Source: Erysipelotrichaceae bacterium | GTDB lineage: Bacteria > Bacillota_I > Bacilli_A > Erysipelotrichales > Erysipelotrichaceae | Direction of reading: 5' to 3' | Assembly: GCA_016302195.1 (NCBI GenBank) | Contig: JAEDOA010000011.1 | Coordinates: 1 to 22,892 of the forward strand | Length of the DNA stretch: 22,892 nucleotides | In this document: in pieces, positions 4,979-14,765 of the stretch | How positions within the stretch are numbered: the first letter of the stretch is position 1 | How the letters are laid out: every line of letters starts with the position of its first letter | Translations under genes and position numbers: made by a program | Notes under the pieces: model-generated | The model's input: only the letters and a program-made list of their open reading frames with translations | Database searches by the model: none | Told to the model about the DNA's origin: nothing

Positions 4979-7900
4979 AATTTACTTATCTCCTGTATTG
5001 TCTTAATTATCAAATTAAGATAGTTCTTCCTTTTTGGATAGGATAGATATATCTTTCTTTGGCGATATTTTAATGAAATATCCTGCGAAATATTTGACAC
5101 TATTTCAAACAGTTTCACCCCATCAACCTGATTGGAATATTGTTCGGATAACACTATGACATTCTCTTTATCATTTTGCTGATAATCTTCAATGAAGGAA
5201 GTATTTAATAAAAGCTCTAGTTGTTTTTTCAAAAACAAATCATTTATTGTCTTAGGCAATTTACCATAAAAATCTGTCAAGTCATCATAATATTGCATCA
5301 ACTGATTGTAATCACTAATTGTATCCAACTTCTGATATATAGATATTTTTTCATTATCAATTGATACAAATTCTTTTGGAATATATCCATTGATATCTTT
5401 GACTCTAATCTTTTCCTTGTCATCTAAATGTGGTTTTTCACCTTGTTTTTCTTTTATTGCCTTATTAAGTATATCAAGATATAAACTCATTCCAATTGTG
5501 TTAATAAAGCCAGCCTGTTTTTCTCCAAGCAAGTCCCCTGCTCCTCTTATCGCTAAATCTCTCATAGCAATCTTATATCCTGAGCCTAGCTCAGTAAAAT
5601 CCTTTATTGCCTGCAATCTTTTTGATGCAACCTCAGATAGCTGTTTCTCTGCTTTGTACATTAGATATGCATATGCCACTTTGTTGCTTCTACCTACTCT
5701 CCCTCTTATTTGATACAGCTGCGATAATCCAAAATGATCAGCTTCTTCAATAATGATTGTATTGACATTAGGGATATCAATTCCCGTTTCGATTATTGTC
5801 GTACAGATTAGGATATTATATTCTTCGGTAATAAATCTATACATGACATCTTCAATCTCTTCTCTACTCATCTGCCCGTGAGCAATAGCTACTTTGCTAT
5901 CTTTAACCATAACTGATATTTTTCTAGCTATCGAATAGATATCACTTACATTGTTATGCAAATAGAATACTTGACCATTTCTTGCTAATTCTCTTTCAAT
6001 TACCTCCTTTATTAGTTTTTCATTTTTTTCAACCACATATGTTTGTATTGGTATCCTATTTGATGGAGCGCTTTGTAGCTGTGATAAATTCATTACCCCC
6101 ACTAGCGACATCTGTAATGTACGTGGTATTGGAGTTGCACTAAGCGACAATACATCTACCGAATTTTTTATTTGTTTAATTTTTTCTTTGGCAGATACGC
6201 CAAATCTTTGCTCCTCGTCAATTATTAACAAACCTAAATCAGCAAATTCTACATCATCGCTTAACAAACGGTGAGTTCCGATTAGTATGTCAATTTTTCC
6301 TTCTTTTAGTTCTCTAATAATTTGTTTTTGAGCCGATTGCGGAACAAATCTGTTTAGCATTTTTATTTTAACTGGAAAATTCTTAAATCTATCTACAAAA
6401 GTATTGTAATGCTGCATTGACAAAATGGTTGTAGGACAAAGATAAGCCACCTGTTTCAAATCTTTTACTGCTTTAAAGGCCGCAACCATAGCAACTTCCG
6501 TTTTTCCAAAACCAACATCTCCACACAATAAGCGATCCATTGGTTTATCGCTTTCCATGTCTTTTTTGATTTCTTCTATTGCTTTTTTCTGATCAGATGT
6601 TAACTCAAAGGTTCTTGCCTGTTCAAATTGTTGAACATACTTATCGTCTTTGCTAAAACTAAAACCTATTTTTTCTTCTCTTGCCGAATACAGTTTTATC
6701 AGCTGTTCAGCTATATCGCTTACTTCTTTTTCTATTTTTTCCTTTGTTTTGTTCCAACTGTTACTGCCGAGTTTACTTAGTTTAATTCCAACCGATTCAG
6801 ATGAGATAAACTTTCTAACAAGTTTAAATTGTTCAAGAGGAACCATTAGCACATCATCATCACGATAAAGAATTTTTAAGTAATCCTTTAAATGACCATT
6901 TATTTCCTTGGTAATAATTCCCTGATATTTTCCAATACCATATTGATTATGGACTACATAATCACCAAGCTTTAAATCCTCATAACTGTCTAATACAATG
7001 GCCTGTTGAAATTTGGAATAGAATCTAGTTTTAGTCTGATTGACTCCAAATATTTCCTTTTGGGTTAATATAAGACTGTCTTCATAAACAAAACCTTCAA
7101 ATAACTTTTGATCACTGTATTCAAGATAATCATTACTACATTTACCCATTATTCTAAATTGTTGCTCAATCAATTCTCTTTGAACTTCGTTTACGACAAT
7201 AATAATAGAATACTGTTTTGATAGTTGAATTATTTGTTGTATTGCATTATCCAATGGTAATAGAGGGAAAAATGATAATTTAATTTTGGTCTTGAAATTA
7301 TTTTTGGTTGCTGTTGATTCGATAATATATGGATGATATTTTTCGACAGTCGAATCAAAATCAGCAAACAGTTCATGATAATTCATAAATCTGTTTTTTT
7401 CAAATAATTCCATAATATATTGCTGATTATCCTCTAGAGCAACCTTTAAGTTTGTTTTGATTCCGTCCCAATTAGACAATACTAATTGAAAATCCGAGAA
7501 ATAATCGAGAATTGTGTTTTGATTTCCAAATAATCCTTGATAACGATAAAGATAATGTTCAAAAAAATGATTTTTCAAATATGACAAATCTAGTAAAACA
7601 TTTTCTCTTAATTGTTGATAATCCTTACAATTCTTTTTACTTTCCTCTAAAATCGCTAATACTTTTCTCTCAATTTCTTCATAGTCATTTTTATAAATAA
7701 GAGTTGATGCAGGGACAATTTGTATCTGAACAATTGACTTTATTGTTTTTTGATTGGAAATATCAAAAAACCTCATTGATTCAATTTTATCATCGAAAAA
7801 CTCTATTCGGATAGGCTTATCATATTGAATTGAAAAAACATCAATAACGCCTCCTCTCATCGAGAAAGTTAAGGGCTGATCAATTCTAGCTACTTGCCTA

Positions 7901-8367
7901 TAGCCGCTTTCAATTAGTACTTGTTTTATTTGAGATAGGTTATATTGTTCATTAATTTTTAAACTAATAATATGGTCATTAAATACTTCTTTACTTGGTA
8001 AATATCTAATTATCGCAGAAGGATGTGTTATTACTATTTTTGGTAGCGGATTTAATAGTGCAGTTGTTAATACATCCATTTGGCTTCCATAAATATTTGG
8101 AGAAGCCGCAAGCTCCTCCACTCTTAATGAGTCCTCAACGGCAAAAAGCAGCACATCATCTTGTAATAGGGGGTATAGTCTATTAAAGAGTTGTTGTGCT
8201 GAATAAAGATTTTCTTTGACAACTATCAGTGTCTTTTTTTTCATCTTAAATGAATTTGATAATAGAAGTGTTTCTTCTACATCGGTTAATCCTGCCAGTC
8301 CACTAATATTATCATTGAATTTATGTAGAGCTTCATCATCACTTAAGAAGGTTAAAAAATCTATCAT
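4975..8367 (-). CDS. mfd: Transcription-repair coupling factor Mfd
   Basis: DNA translocase that removes stalled RNA polymerase and recruits UvrA to lesions. 1130 residues, normal for the family. The N-terminal third is UvrB-like. An RNA polymerase-interacting domain begins at about 465 (GDYVVHNQYGIGKYQGI). The superfamily 2 motor follows, with Walker A GFGKTE (about 619-624), the DEEQ box (717-720) with RFG, and motif VI-like QIRGRVGRS. A C-terminal D7-like domain ends the protein. The start overlaps the pth stop (ATGA), with AAGGAG 6-8 bases before it. It is part of the long nadK-to-rqcP operon. The pth-mfd pairing is common in Firmicutes. Confidence 0.97.
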   Translation of the reverse strand: MIDFLTFLSDDEALHKFNDNISGLAGLTDVEETLLLSNSFKMKKKTLIVVKENLYSAQQLFNRLYPLLQDDVLLFAVEDSLRVEELAASPNIYGSQMDVLTTALLNPLPKIVITHPSAIIRYLPSKEVFNDHIISLKINEQYNLSQIKQVLIESGYRQVARIDQPLTFSMRGGVIDVFSIQYDKPIRIEFFDDKIESMRFFDISNQKTIKSIVQIQIVPASTLIYKNDYEEIERKVLAILEESKKNCKDYQQLRENVLLDLSYLKNHFFEHYLYRYQGLFGNQNTILDYFSDFQLVLSNWDGIKTNLKVALEDNQQYIMELFEKNRFMNYHELFADFDSTVEKYHPYIIESTATKNNFKTKIKLSFFPLLPLDNAIQQIIQLSKQYSIIIVVNEVQRELIEQQFRIMGKCSNDYLEYSDQKLFEGFVYEDSLILTQKEIFGVNQTKTRFYSKFQQAIVLDSYEDLKLGDYVVHNQYGIGKYQGIITKEINGHLKDYLKILYRDDDVLMVPLEQFKLVRKFISSESVGIKLSKLGSNSWNKTKEKIEKEVSDIAEQLIKLYSAREEKIGFSFSKDDKYVQQFEQARTFELTSDQKKAIEEIKKDMESDKPMDRLLCGDVGFGKTEVAMVAAFKAVKDLKQVAYLCPTTILSMQHYNTFVDRFKNFPVKIKMLNRFVPQSAQKQIIRELKEGKIDILIGTHRLLSDDVEFADLGLLIIDEEQRFGVSAKEKIKQIKNSVDVLSLSATPIPRTLQMSLVGVMNLSQLQSAPSNRIPIQTYVVEKNEKLIKEVIERELARNGQVFYLHNNVSDIYSIARKISVMVKDSKVAIAHGQMSREEIEDVMYRFITEEYNILICTTIIETGIDIPNVNTIIIEEADHFGLSQLYQIRGRVGRSNKVAYAYLMYKAEKQLSEVASKRLQAIKDFTELGSGYKIAMRDLAIRGAGDLLGEKQAGFINTIGMSLYLDILNKAIKEKQGEKPHLDDKEKIRVKDINGYIPKEFVSIDNEKISIYQKLDTISDYNQLMQYYDDLTDFYGKLPKTINDLFLKKQLELLLNTSFIEDYQQNDKENVIVLSEQYSNQVDGVKLFEIVSNISQDISLKYRQRKIYLSYPKRKNYLNLIIKTIQEISKL

Positions 8368-8918
8368 TTGTCTCCTTTGTTATACTTGTTCATTATTTTT
8401 TCAAATTCATCAGTAATAAATTCAATTGCCGCCTGTGAAGCTTTCTCTATAGAATCGTCAAATAATTGCTGCTTATCCTTTTCGACTTTACCTAAAACAT
8501 AATCAGCTGTTTCAATTAAAGGATTTTTCTCAATTCCTATTCTAATTCTTTTAAAGTTCTCACTATGAATATAATTAATTATACTTTTTATTCCGTTATG
8601 TCCTCCAGAAGAGCCTTTTAGCCTTAATCTAAGCTGCCCATATTTTAAATCCAGATCATCATATATTATTAAAAGATCATTTATATCAATATGGTAATAT
8701 TTCATAATTTGGCTAACTGCTTCTCCAGAATTATTCATATAAGTTTGGGGTTTAACTAATATCACCTGGTTATTTTTGGCTGTCAGGGCAGCAAATTCTT
8801 TTTTGTCGATATTTAAATTTAATTTTTCAGCTACTTTATCTATCGCCATAAATCCACTGTTATGTCTAGTTCTTTCATATTGTTTTCCCGGATTTCCCAA
8901 TCCAACAATCATTTTCAT
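8364..8918 (-). CDS. pth: Peptidyl-tRNA hydrolase
   Basis: Cleaves peptidyl-tRNAs that drop off ribosomes, freeing the tRNA. With the start chosen here it has 184 residues, the usual size. It opens MKMIVGLGNPGKQYERTRHN. The catalytic His is in RHNSG, and other active-site elements are the Asn in GNPG, DDLDL, and GGHNGIKS. An upstream in-frame ATG at 8969 would add 17 unconserved residues and overlap tcdA. GAAGGT at 8925-8930, 6 bases before 8918, supports the later start. The stop overlaps the mfd start (ATGA). Confidence 0.95.
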   Translation of the reverse strand: MKMIVGLGNPGKQYERTRHNSGFMAIDKVAEKLNLNIDKKEFAALTAKNNQVILVKPQTYMNNSGEAVSQIMKYYHIDINDLLIIYDDLDLKYGQLRLRLKGSSGGHNGIKSIINYIHSENFKRIRIGIEKNPLIETADYVLGKVEKDKQQLFDDSIEKASQAAIEFITDEFEKIMNKYNKGDK

Positions 8919-8949
8919 CCCATCACCTTCTTTGCCTATATATTTTATA

Positions 8950-9651
8950 CTATATATCACTGCTGTCAATTATTTGACTAATCACATAATAGCCACATAA
9001 TAGACCTCCATAAGTAGGTACAAAAATCATTGATCCTAAATTATCTTTATTTGACGAGCTTGTTTCTATTGGCTTTTCACTTGAAAAGACTACGGGTATT
9101 TTTAAACTAACACCACATTTTCTTGCCTGGTTTCTTAAACTTCTTGCCATAGGATCGTTTTGAGTTTTATCAAGAGTAGTTATTGATAGTTTCGTTGGGT
9201 CAATTCTTCTTGCCATTCCTAATGATGAAATAAAGGGTATACCTTTTTCTTGAAGGTATTTCCACAAGAAAACCTTTGAAGTCATTGTATCAATAGCATC
9301 GATGACAAAATCGACTTTATCCTTAAAGAACTTATCAATATTGTCCTTATCCAAAAAATCATCGCATGCTATTACTGTTGCTTTGGGATTTATCAAACTG
9401 ATTCTGTTTTTAAATAATTGCGCTTTGCTTTTACCAACTGTATCTGATAATGCGATTAATTGGCGATTAATATTGCTTAAAGCAACATCATCTTTATCAA
9501 TTATTATTAGTTTTCCTATCCCACTACGTGCTAATGACTCAACCGCATAACCACCTACTCCGCCAAGACCTACAACCATTACAGTCTTATTTTGTAGTAT
9601 TTCTCTTTTCTGTTGTCCAATTAGATTATCTATTCTTTCAAATCTATTCAT
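8950..9651 (-). CDS. tcdA: tRNA threonylcarbamoyladenosine dehydratase (TcdA/CsdL), ThiF/E1-like
   Basis: ATP-dependent dehydratase that cyclises t6A37 of tRNAs to ct6A. 233 residues with a Rossmann-type E1-like fold: nucleotide loop GLGGVGG (28-34), the acidic residue after LIIID, the NINRQL motif typical of E1/ThiF ATPases, then IDAIDTMTSK and the TcdA-type SSLGMARRIDPTKL. It belongs to TcdA (YrvM) rather than MoeB/ThiF because it has no C-terminal rhodanese or zinc CxxC pairs and is short. Start ATG 9651 has AGAGGT upstream and overlaps the end of miaA by 8 bases. Both miaA and tcdA modify A37 of tRNAs, so the pairing makes sense. Confidence 0.9.
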   Translation of the reverse strand: MNRFERIDNLIGQQKREILQNKTVMVVGLGGVGGYAVESLARSGIGKLIIIDKDDVALSNINRQLIALSDTVGKSKAQLFKNRISLINPKATVIACDDFLDKDNIDKFFKDKVDFVIDAIDTMTSKVFLWKYLQEKGIPFISSLGMARRIDPTKLSITTLDKTQNDPMARSLRNQARKCGVSLKIPVVFSSEKPIETSSSNKDNLGSMIFVPTYGGLLCGYYVISQIIDSSDI

Positions 9652-10546
9652 TTTTCAAAAACCTCTCGATTACTTCAAATACATTTTCAGGATATTGCTT
9701 ATCTAATATATCAAACCAATTAACTTCCATTTGATTTTTGAACCAGGTATATTGTCTTTTCGCAAACTGCTTTGTATGAGTTTTTATTTCATCAATACAT
9801 AATGAAAGCTCTTTTTTCTTTAGATAATAAGGTATTATTTCTTTATAACCAATAGCTTGAAAACAATGGCTCTCTATTGGGTAATTGGAAAATAAATAAT
9901 TTACTTCATCTACAAGTCCCTCATCTATCATCATATCAACTCTTTTATCTATTCTTTGTTTAAGAATATCTCTGTCAACTGTTAAGCCTAATAAAAGAGT
10001 GTCATATATCATTTGATGCATTTGATTTTCTTCTTGTTGCGTTTTGGTTTGTCCACTATCAGCTATTAATAATGCCCTAATTATTCTTTTTCGATTATTT
10101 GGGTGAATTTTAATGCTGCTTTGATAATCCCTTTGCTGAAGCATTTCGTACAATTGTTGATTTGAATATTTGTCATATTTGTTTTCATCAATTTCTTTTT
10201 GTTCAGCAAAACAATAATCATATATCAATGCTTTTATATACAATCCTGTACCACCTACAACTATAGGATTTTTTCCTTTGCGAATTATTTCATCTATTGC
10301 TCTTCTTGCGTCTTTTTGAAATCTTGCAACGTTATATTTTTCATCAATATTTAGATAATCCAATAAATAATGCTGAATGGATTGTTGTTCTTCAGGCTTA
10401 ATTTTTGCGCTTCCAATATTCAATTCCTTGTAAACCTGAATACTATCTCCATTTATTATTTCACCATTAAATCTTTTCGCAATCTCTATTGATAAACTGC
10501 TTTTCCCAATAGCTGTTGGCCCAACTATTACTATTACCTTATCCAC
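9644..10546 (-). CDS. miaA: tRNA dimethylallyltransferase MiaA
   Basis: Transfers dimethylallyl to N6 of A37 in tRNAs that read UNN codons. Start chosen: GTG at 10546, giving 300 residues, because AAGGAG (10554-10559) sits 7 bases before it and the protein then opens with the usual VIVIVGPTAIGKS. An ATG at 10576 would add ten unconserved residues and overlap mutL by 38 bases instead of 8. P-loop GPTAIGKS is at 9-16, followed by GEIINGDSIQVY, GGTGLYIKAL and the QxxKTHTKQFAKRQ-type basic C-terminal region that contacts tRNA. The GTGGATAA overlap couples it to mutL. Confidence 0.95.
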   Translation of the reverse strand: MDKVIVIVGPTAIGKSSLSIEIAKRFNGEIINGDSIQVYKELNIGSAKIKPEEQQSIQHYLLDYLNIDEKYNVARFQKDARRAIDEIIRKGKNPIVVGGTGLYIKALIYDYCFAEQKEIDENKYDKYSNQQLYEMLQQRDYQSSIKIHPNNRKRIIRALLIADSGQTKTQQEENQMHQMIYDTLLLGLTVDRDILKQRIDKRVDMMIDEGLVDEVNYLFSNYPIESHCFQAIGYKEIIPYYLKKKELSLCIDEIKTHTKQFAKRQYTWFKNQMEVNWFDILDKQYPENVFEVIERFLKNE

Positions 10547-12227
10547 GTTTGAACTCCTTAAACAATTGTTTGTCACTTATTGAAATCATGGTTGGTCTTC
10601 CATGTGGGCAATTAAACGGCTGCTTACAATTTGATAATCTAGCAAGCAATTTTTTACTTTCTTCAACACTTAAATAATGATTAAATCTAACCGAGCTATG
10701 GCAGGCAAGTGATGCTATTTTTTCCTTCCTGATTTCCAATACACTCATACTTTTATCAGATAATACTTCTTCGATCAAATGATTTAAAAAGTCAATCTCA
10801 TCAATATTTTCAAAAAAATAGGGAACTTCTCTAAGCAATAAGGTTGTAGAGGAAAATTGTTCAAAGTTTAGATTGATACATGACAATTTCTCATTTATCT
10901 CATCTATTCGATTTACTGTTGAGATTGTGCTTTCGATTAATAATGGAACAAGCAACAATTGAGTTTTTATTTCTTTATTTTCAATTTGTTTTTGAATATC
11001 CTCATACATACATCTCTCTTGGGCTGCATGTTGGTCTATTATGTATAAGTTGTCCTCATCACTTGCTAGAATATATTTCCCATGATATTGGCAAAGATAG
11101 ACAAATCTGTCAATTATTTTTTCTTCTTCTTTATCATCTCTATCCAATAATGTTTGTTGAACTATTTGTGTTTTCTCATTCTGCTTCTTTGGCAATGAGT
11201 TCTCATTTAAGGGATTATCCTTCAATAGTAAATCAGATGGATGGTAAGCCTTAGCTAAAGTTTTTTCGATATTATCCTTAATTAACGAAGCTAATTGTCT
11301 TTCTTTAGATAGTCTAACCTCCCATTTGGATGGATGCACGTTGACATCGATTAATTGATAATCTGCTTTTATGTTTATTATCACAATTGGATATCTATTA
11401 TCCATGATGTATTGTTTATATCCATCAATAACGGAATTTGTTAATAAGAAGCTTTTAATTACTCGAGAATTGATGAAGATATTAATATATTGTTTGCTGC
11501 TTCTTGTTATTACTGGTGATATAATGCAGCCATCAACTTCAAAATCAAAATCGTTACATTTAAAATCTATCGCTTTCTTGGCAGTTTCCAGTCCATATAT
11601 CGACATAATGGTCTCTTTTAAGTTATTCGAACCATTAGTCTGCAGTTTCAACTTATCATTATCAAACAATTTAAAAGCAATATCAGGATGAGCCAAAGCC
11701 AATTTTGACAACAAATCTATTATTGTTGTCAATTCGTTATTAGCGCTTTTTAAATGCTTCAGTCGTGCCGGTGTTTTATAAAATAAACCTTGAACTTTTA
11801 TTGTTGTTCCTTGATTACAGCCAACAGGTTTTACCTCTTTAATTTGACCATATTCAATCACTACCTTTGTTTGATCAATTCCATCACTAGTATACATTTC
11901 CAATTTACTTACTGAAGCAATTGAAGGTAAGGCTTCACCTCTAAAACCCATAGTATGAATGTTCCATAAATCCTGGTCAAATTCTATTTTACTAGTTGCG
12001 TGACGTCCAAAAGCGGCAGTAGCATCTTTTTTATCCATTCCACAACCGTCATCTCTTACTTCTATCGTATCTAGTCCACCATTTTGTAAATGAACCTCTA
12101 TTTTATGGCTATCGGCATCTATTGAATTCTCAACTAATTCCTTCACTACCCCAGCTGGTCTTTCAACAACCTCTCCGGCAGCTATCATATTTTTAAGATG
12201 TTCATTCAAAACTTTTATCTTACTCAT
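10539..12227 (-). CDS. mutL: DNA mismatch repair protein MutL
   Basis: Links MutS mismatch detection to strand cutting. 562 residues. The N-terminal GHKL ATPase carries ELVENSIDA (30-38), DDGCGMD (59-65) and GFRGEAL (94-100). The C-terminal dimer/endonuclease domain has the metal-binding DQHAxxExxxxE motif at 398-409, ACHSSVRFN and NCPHGRPT. The enzyme is therefore the nicking type found where MutH and Dam are absent. It starts one base after mutS stops, with an AAGGA inside the end of mutS. It is somewhat shorter than B. subtilis MutL, mainly in the linker. Confidence 0.97.
   Translation of the reverse strand: MSKIKVLNEHLKNMIAAGEVVERPAGVVKELVENSIDADSHKIEVHLQNGGLDTIEVRDDGCGMDKKDATAAFGRHATSKIEFDQDLWNIHTMGFRGEALPSIASVSKLEMYTSDGIDQTKVVIEYGQIKEVKPVGCNQGTTIKVQGLFYKTPARLKHLKSANNELTTIIDLLSKLALAHPDIAFKLFDNDKLKLQTNGSNNLKETIMSIYGLETAKKAIDFKCNDFDFEVDGCIISPVITRSSKQYINIFINSRVIKSFLLTNSVIDGYKQYIMDNRYPIVIINIKADYQLIDVNVHPSKWEVRLSKERQLASLIKDNIEKTLAKAYHPSDLLLKDNPLNENSLPKKQNEKTQIVQQTLLDRDDKEEEKIIDRFVYLCQYHGKYILASDEDNLYIIDQHAAQERCMYEDIQKQIENKEIKTQLLLVPLLIESTISTVNRIDEINEKLSCINLNFEQFSSTTLLLREVPYFFENIDEIDFLNHLIEEVLSDKSMSVLEIRKEKIASLACHSSVRFNHYLSVEESKKLLARLSNCKQPFNCPHGRPTMISISDKQLFKEFKRG
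10554..10559 (-). promoter_or_regulatory. Shine-Dalgarno AAGGAG that decides the miaA GTG start
   Basis: AAGGAG lies within the last codons of mutL, 7 bases before GTG 10546. It is the reason for choosing GTG over the in-frame upstream ATG. Confidence 0.85.
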
Positions 12228-12228
12228 T

Positions 12229-14754
12229 TTATTTTTCCTTTATTATTTCCTTTAATTTCACTACAAATTGAAGAGCCTCAAGAGGAGTCATATTGTTTAT
12301 ATCGGCTAAACTAACCAGATCTTTAATTTGTTTTAAATCTGAAGGTACAGTCTCTAACATGATTATTTGACTTTGGTCATTATTAACTTTCTTATTATTT
12401 GTTAAATTTACTAATAGGATATTCGCTCTATCAATAACTGCTTGAGGTAATTTTGCTAATGAGGCCACATGTATTCCATAGGATTTATCTGCTTTCCCAT
12501 CTTTCACCTTGTACAAAAAGCTGATTTCTCCATTATTCTCATTAACTACTACATGTTTATTTTTAATATGTTCCATATTGTTTTCCAAATTTGTTAATTC
12601 GTGATAATGCGTACTGAACAATGTTTTAGCCATTATTTTTGTGTCAATATATTCCAATATAGCTTGAGCTAAAGCCATTCCATCATATGTTGAAGTTCCT
12701 CTTCCTATCTCATCAAAAACAATTAACGAATCCTTTGTAGCGTTGCTTAAGGCGTTATTTGCTTCTATCATTTCAACCATGAAGGTTGACTGTCCAGATA
12801 AAATATCATCATTAGCTCCAATTCTTGTGAATATTTTGTCAAACATTGGCAAACTAGCAGATTTTGCCGGAATAAAGCATCCCATTTGTGCCATTATACA
12901 TAATAGGACACATTGCCTCATATAAGTGCTTTTACCTCCCATATTTGGTCCGGTAATGATGATTGTGGAATTGTCATTATCCATGAACAAATCATTTGCG
13001 ACATACTTTATTTCTTTAAATGAATCTAAGATAGGATGTCTTCCTGCTTTTATTTCTACTTTACCCTCATTATTGTATTGAGGTCTAACATAACCATAAT
13101 TACTGCTAACTTTTGTCAAACTGTACAATGCGTCGACAAAGGAAAGCACTTCAGCTATTTTTTGTAATTTGATCATTTTGCTTTTTACTTTGTCTACTAA
13201 ATCGCAGAATAGCTGTTGTTCCAACTGTATGCTCTTTTCTTGAGAATGCAATATTAAGTCTTCTTTTTCTTTCAGTTCTGAGGTAATAAATCTTTCAGAA
13301 GTAGTTAATGTTTGTTTTCTTTGATAACCCCACTTAGGGTCGATTAGTGGCAAAGCTGATTTAGTTATTTCAATATAATAACCAAATACCCTATTGTATC
13401 CGATTTTCAAATTTTTGATTTGCGTTCTCTCTCTCTCGGTTTGTTCTAGTGAAGCTATCCAGTTTTTTCCTTGACTTTGGATTAGACGATACTGATCTAA
13501 TTGCTGGTTATAGCCATCTTTAAATACTCCTCCATCTCTAACTAGTAACGGTACATCTTCAACCAAAGCGCTTTCCAGCAATTGATAGATGTCCTGGCAA
13601 TTATCAACATCATCATATTGTGGATATACTCCACTATTTTTTAATATTGTTAATACTTCAGGAACAACCTGTAAAGATTTTTGTAATCTAAGTAAATCTT
13701 TTGGATTTACACTTCCATATCCTATTCTTGCGATTATTCTTTGTAAGTCATAAACCTGAGACAATAATTGCTTTAGTTGCTCTCTTTCGATAAAGTTTTT
13801 ATTTAAGTACTCAATAAAGTCTAATCTATCATTTATTTCCTTAATATTTCTTAAGGGTCTAATAATCCATTTCTTTAACAGTCTTGATCCCATCGCTGTT
13901 TTACAGTTATCTAAGAACGAATATAAAGTTATGGCCTTGTTGTTGTTTTTGTTTGCGTTTATCAACTCTAGAGAAGTCATAGTAGAGTAATCCATTTTAA
14001 GATACTTATTTTCATCTATCGCCTCAAAAGCTAACAGCTGACTCATACTTCTTCTTTGGGTAATCTCTAAATAATTAAGTAATAATCCTATAGCATCCAA
14101 CAAATTGGTATCATTACAATTTACTAATAATGGTTTATATTTTTCTTCTATATTACTTTTCTCGCAATTTGATACTGCCACTTTATAACTATTAATAATA
14201 AAATTTAGAGTGTTTTTATCAAAATTGTTCTTTACAACAATTTCTTTCACTTCATTGCTTATGATTGTTTGAAGAACGCTAACATTATCGTGTGAAACAT
14301 TAATCATTCGGCTTTCGCCTGTAGTAATATCGCAAATCGCAAGTCCATAGCCGTATTTATAATCAACGATTGAGGCAATATAGTTGCTTTTGGCATCTTC
14401 AGATAATTCCTCCATTATTGTTCCAGGAGTTACCACTTTAATAACATCTCTTTTAACCAATCCCACAGCCGTTGAAGGGTCTTCTAGTTGCTCAACAATT
14501 GCTACTTTATACCCTTTATTAATCAATCTTTGAATATACCCATTAACAGCATGAAAAGGGACACCACACATCGGTACTTTTTCTTCTACTCCTGCATTTC
14601 TTCCAGTTAATACCAAATCAAGTTCTGTCGATGCTGTCTTGGCATCATCAAAAAACATTTCATAAAAATCTCCTAATCGATAAAAAACTAATGCATCAGG
14701 ATACTTTTCTTTAATTTCAAGATAATGAGTCATCATTGGTGTATATTCACTCAT
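12229..14754 (-). CDS. mutS: DNA mismatch repair protein MutS
   Basis: Mismatch-recognising ATPase, 841 residues, full length. The start MSEYTPMMTHYLEIK is typical and has GGGAG upstream, overlapping the previous gene's stop. The mismatch-contacting Phe-x-Glu is F30-Y-E32 in GDFYEMFF. The connector, lever and clamp regions follow, then the ABC-type ATPase with GPNMGGKS (602-609), STFMVEM, the Walker B VFDEIGRGTSTYDG (D681, E682) and FSTHYHEL. The gene sits 11 bases after an unrelated PTS-like membrane gene and 1 base before mutL. Confidence 0.98.
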   Translation of the reverse strand: MSEYTPMMTHYLEIKEKYPDALVFYRLGDFYEMFFDDAKTASTELDLVLTGRNAGVEEKVPMCGVPFHAVNGYIQRLINKGYKVAIVEQLEDPSTAVGLVKRDVIKVVTPGTIMEELSEDAKSNYIASIVDYKYGYGLAICDITTGESRMINVSHDNVSVLQTIISNEVKEIVVKNNFDKNTLNFIINSYKVAVSNCEKSNIEEKYKPLLVNCNDTNLLDAIGLLLNYLEITQRRSMSQLLAFEAIDENKYLKMDYSTMTSLELINANKNNNKAITLYSFLDNCKTAMGSRLLKKWIIRPLRNIKEINDRLDFIEYLNKNFIEREQLKQLLSQVYDLQRIIARIGYGSVNPKDLLRLQKSLQVVPEVLTILKNSGVYPQYDDVDNCQDIYQLLESALVEDVPLLVRDGGVFKDGYNQQLDQYRLIQSQGKNWIASLEQTERERTQIKNLKIGYNRVFGYYIEITKSALPLIDPKWGYQRKQTLTTSERFITSELKEKEDLILHSQEKSIQLEQQLFCDLVDKVKSKMIKLQKIAEVLSFVDALYSLTKVSSNYGYVRPQYNNEGKVEIKAGRHPILDSFKEIKYVANDLFMDNDNSTIIITGPNMGGKSTYMRQCVLLCIMAQMGCFIPAKSASLPMFDKIFTRIGANDDILSGQSTFMVEMIEANNALSNATKDSLIVFDEIGRGTSTYDGMALAQAILEYIDTKIMAKTLFSTHYHELTNLENNMEHIKNKHVVVNENNGEISFLYKVKDGKADKSYGIHVASLAKLPQAVIDRANILLVNLTNNKKVNNDQSQIIMLETVPSDLKQIKDLVSLADINNMTPLEALQFVVKLKEIIKEK

Positions 14755-14765
14755 TTTTTTACTCC

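Noticed and set aside
8919..8969. Longer pth start at 8969
   Set aside because: It overlaps tcdA, adds 17 unconserved residues, and the ribosome site GAAGGT fits the 8918 start.
10547..10576. Longer miaA start at ATG 10576
   Set aside because: The P-loop would be displaced from its usual distance, and the AAGGAG with 7-base spacing supports GTG 10546.
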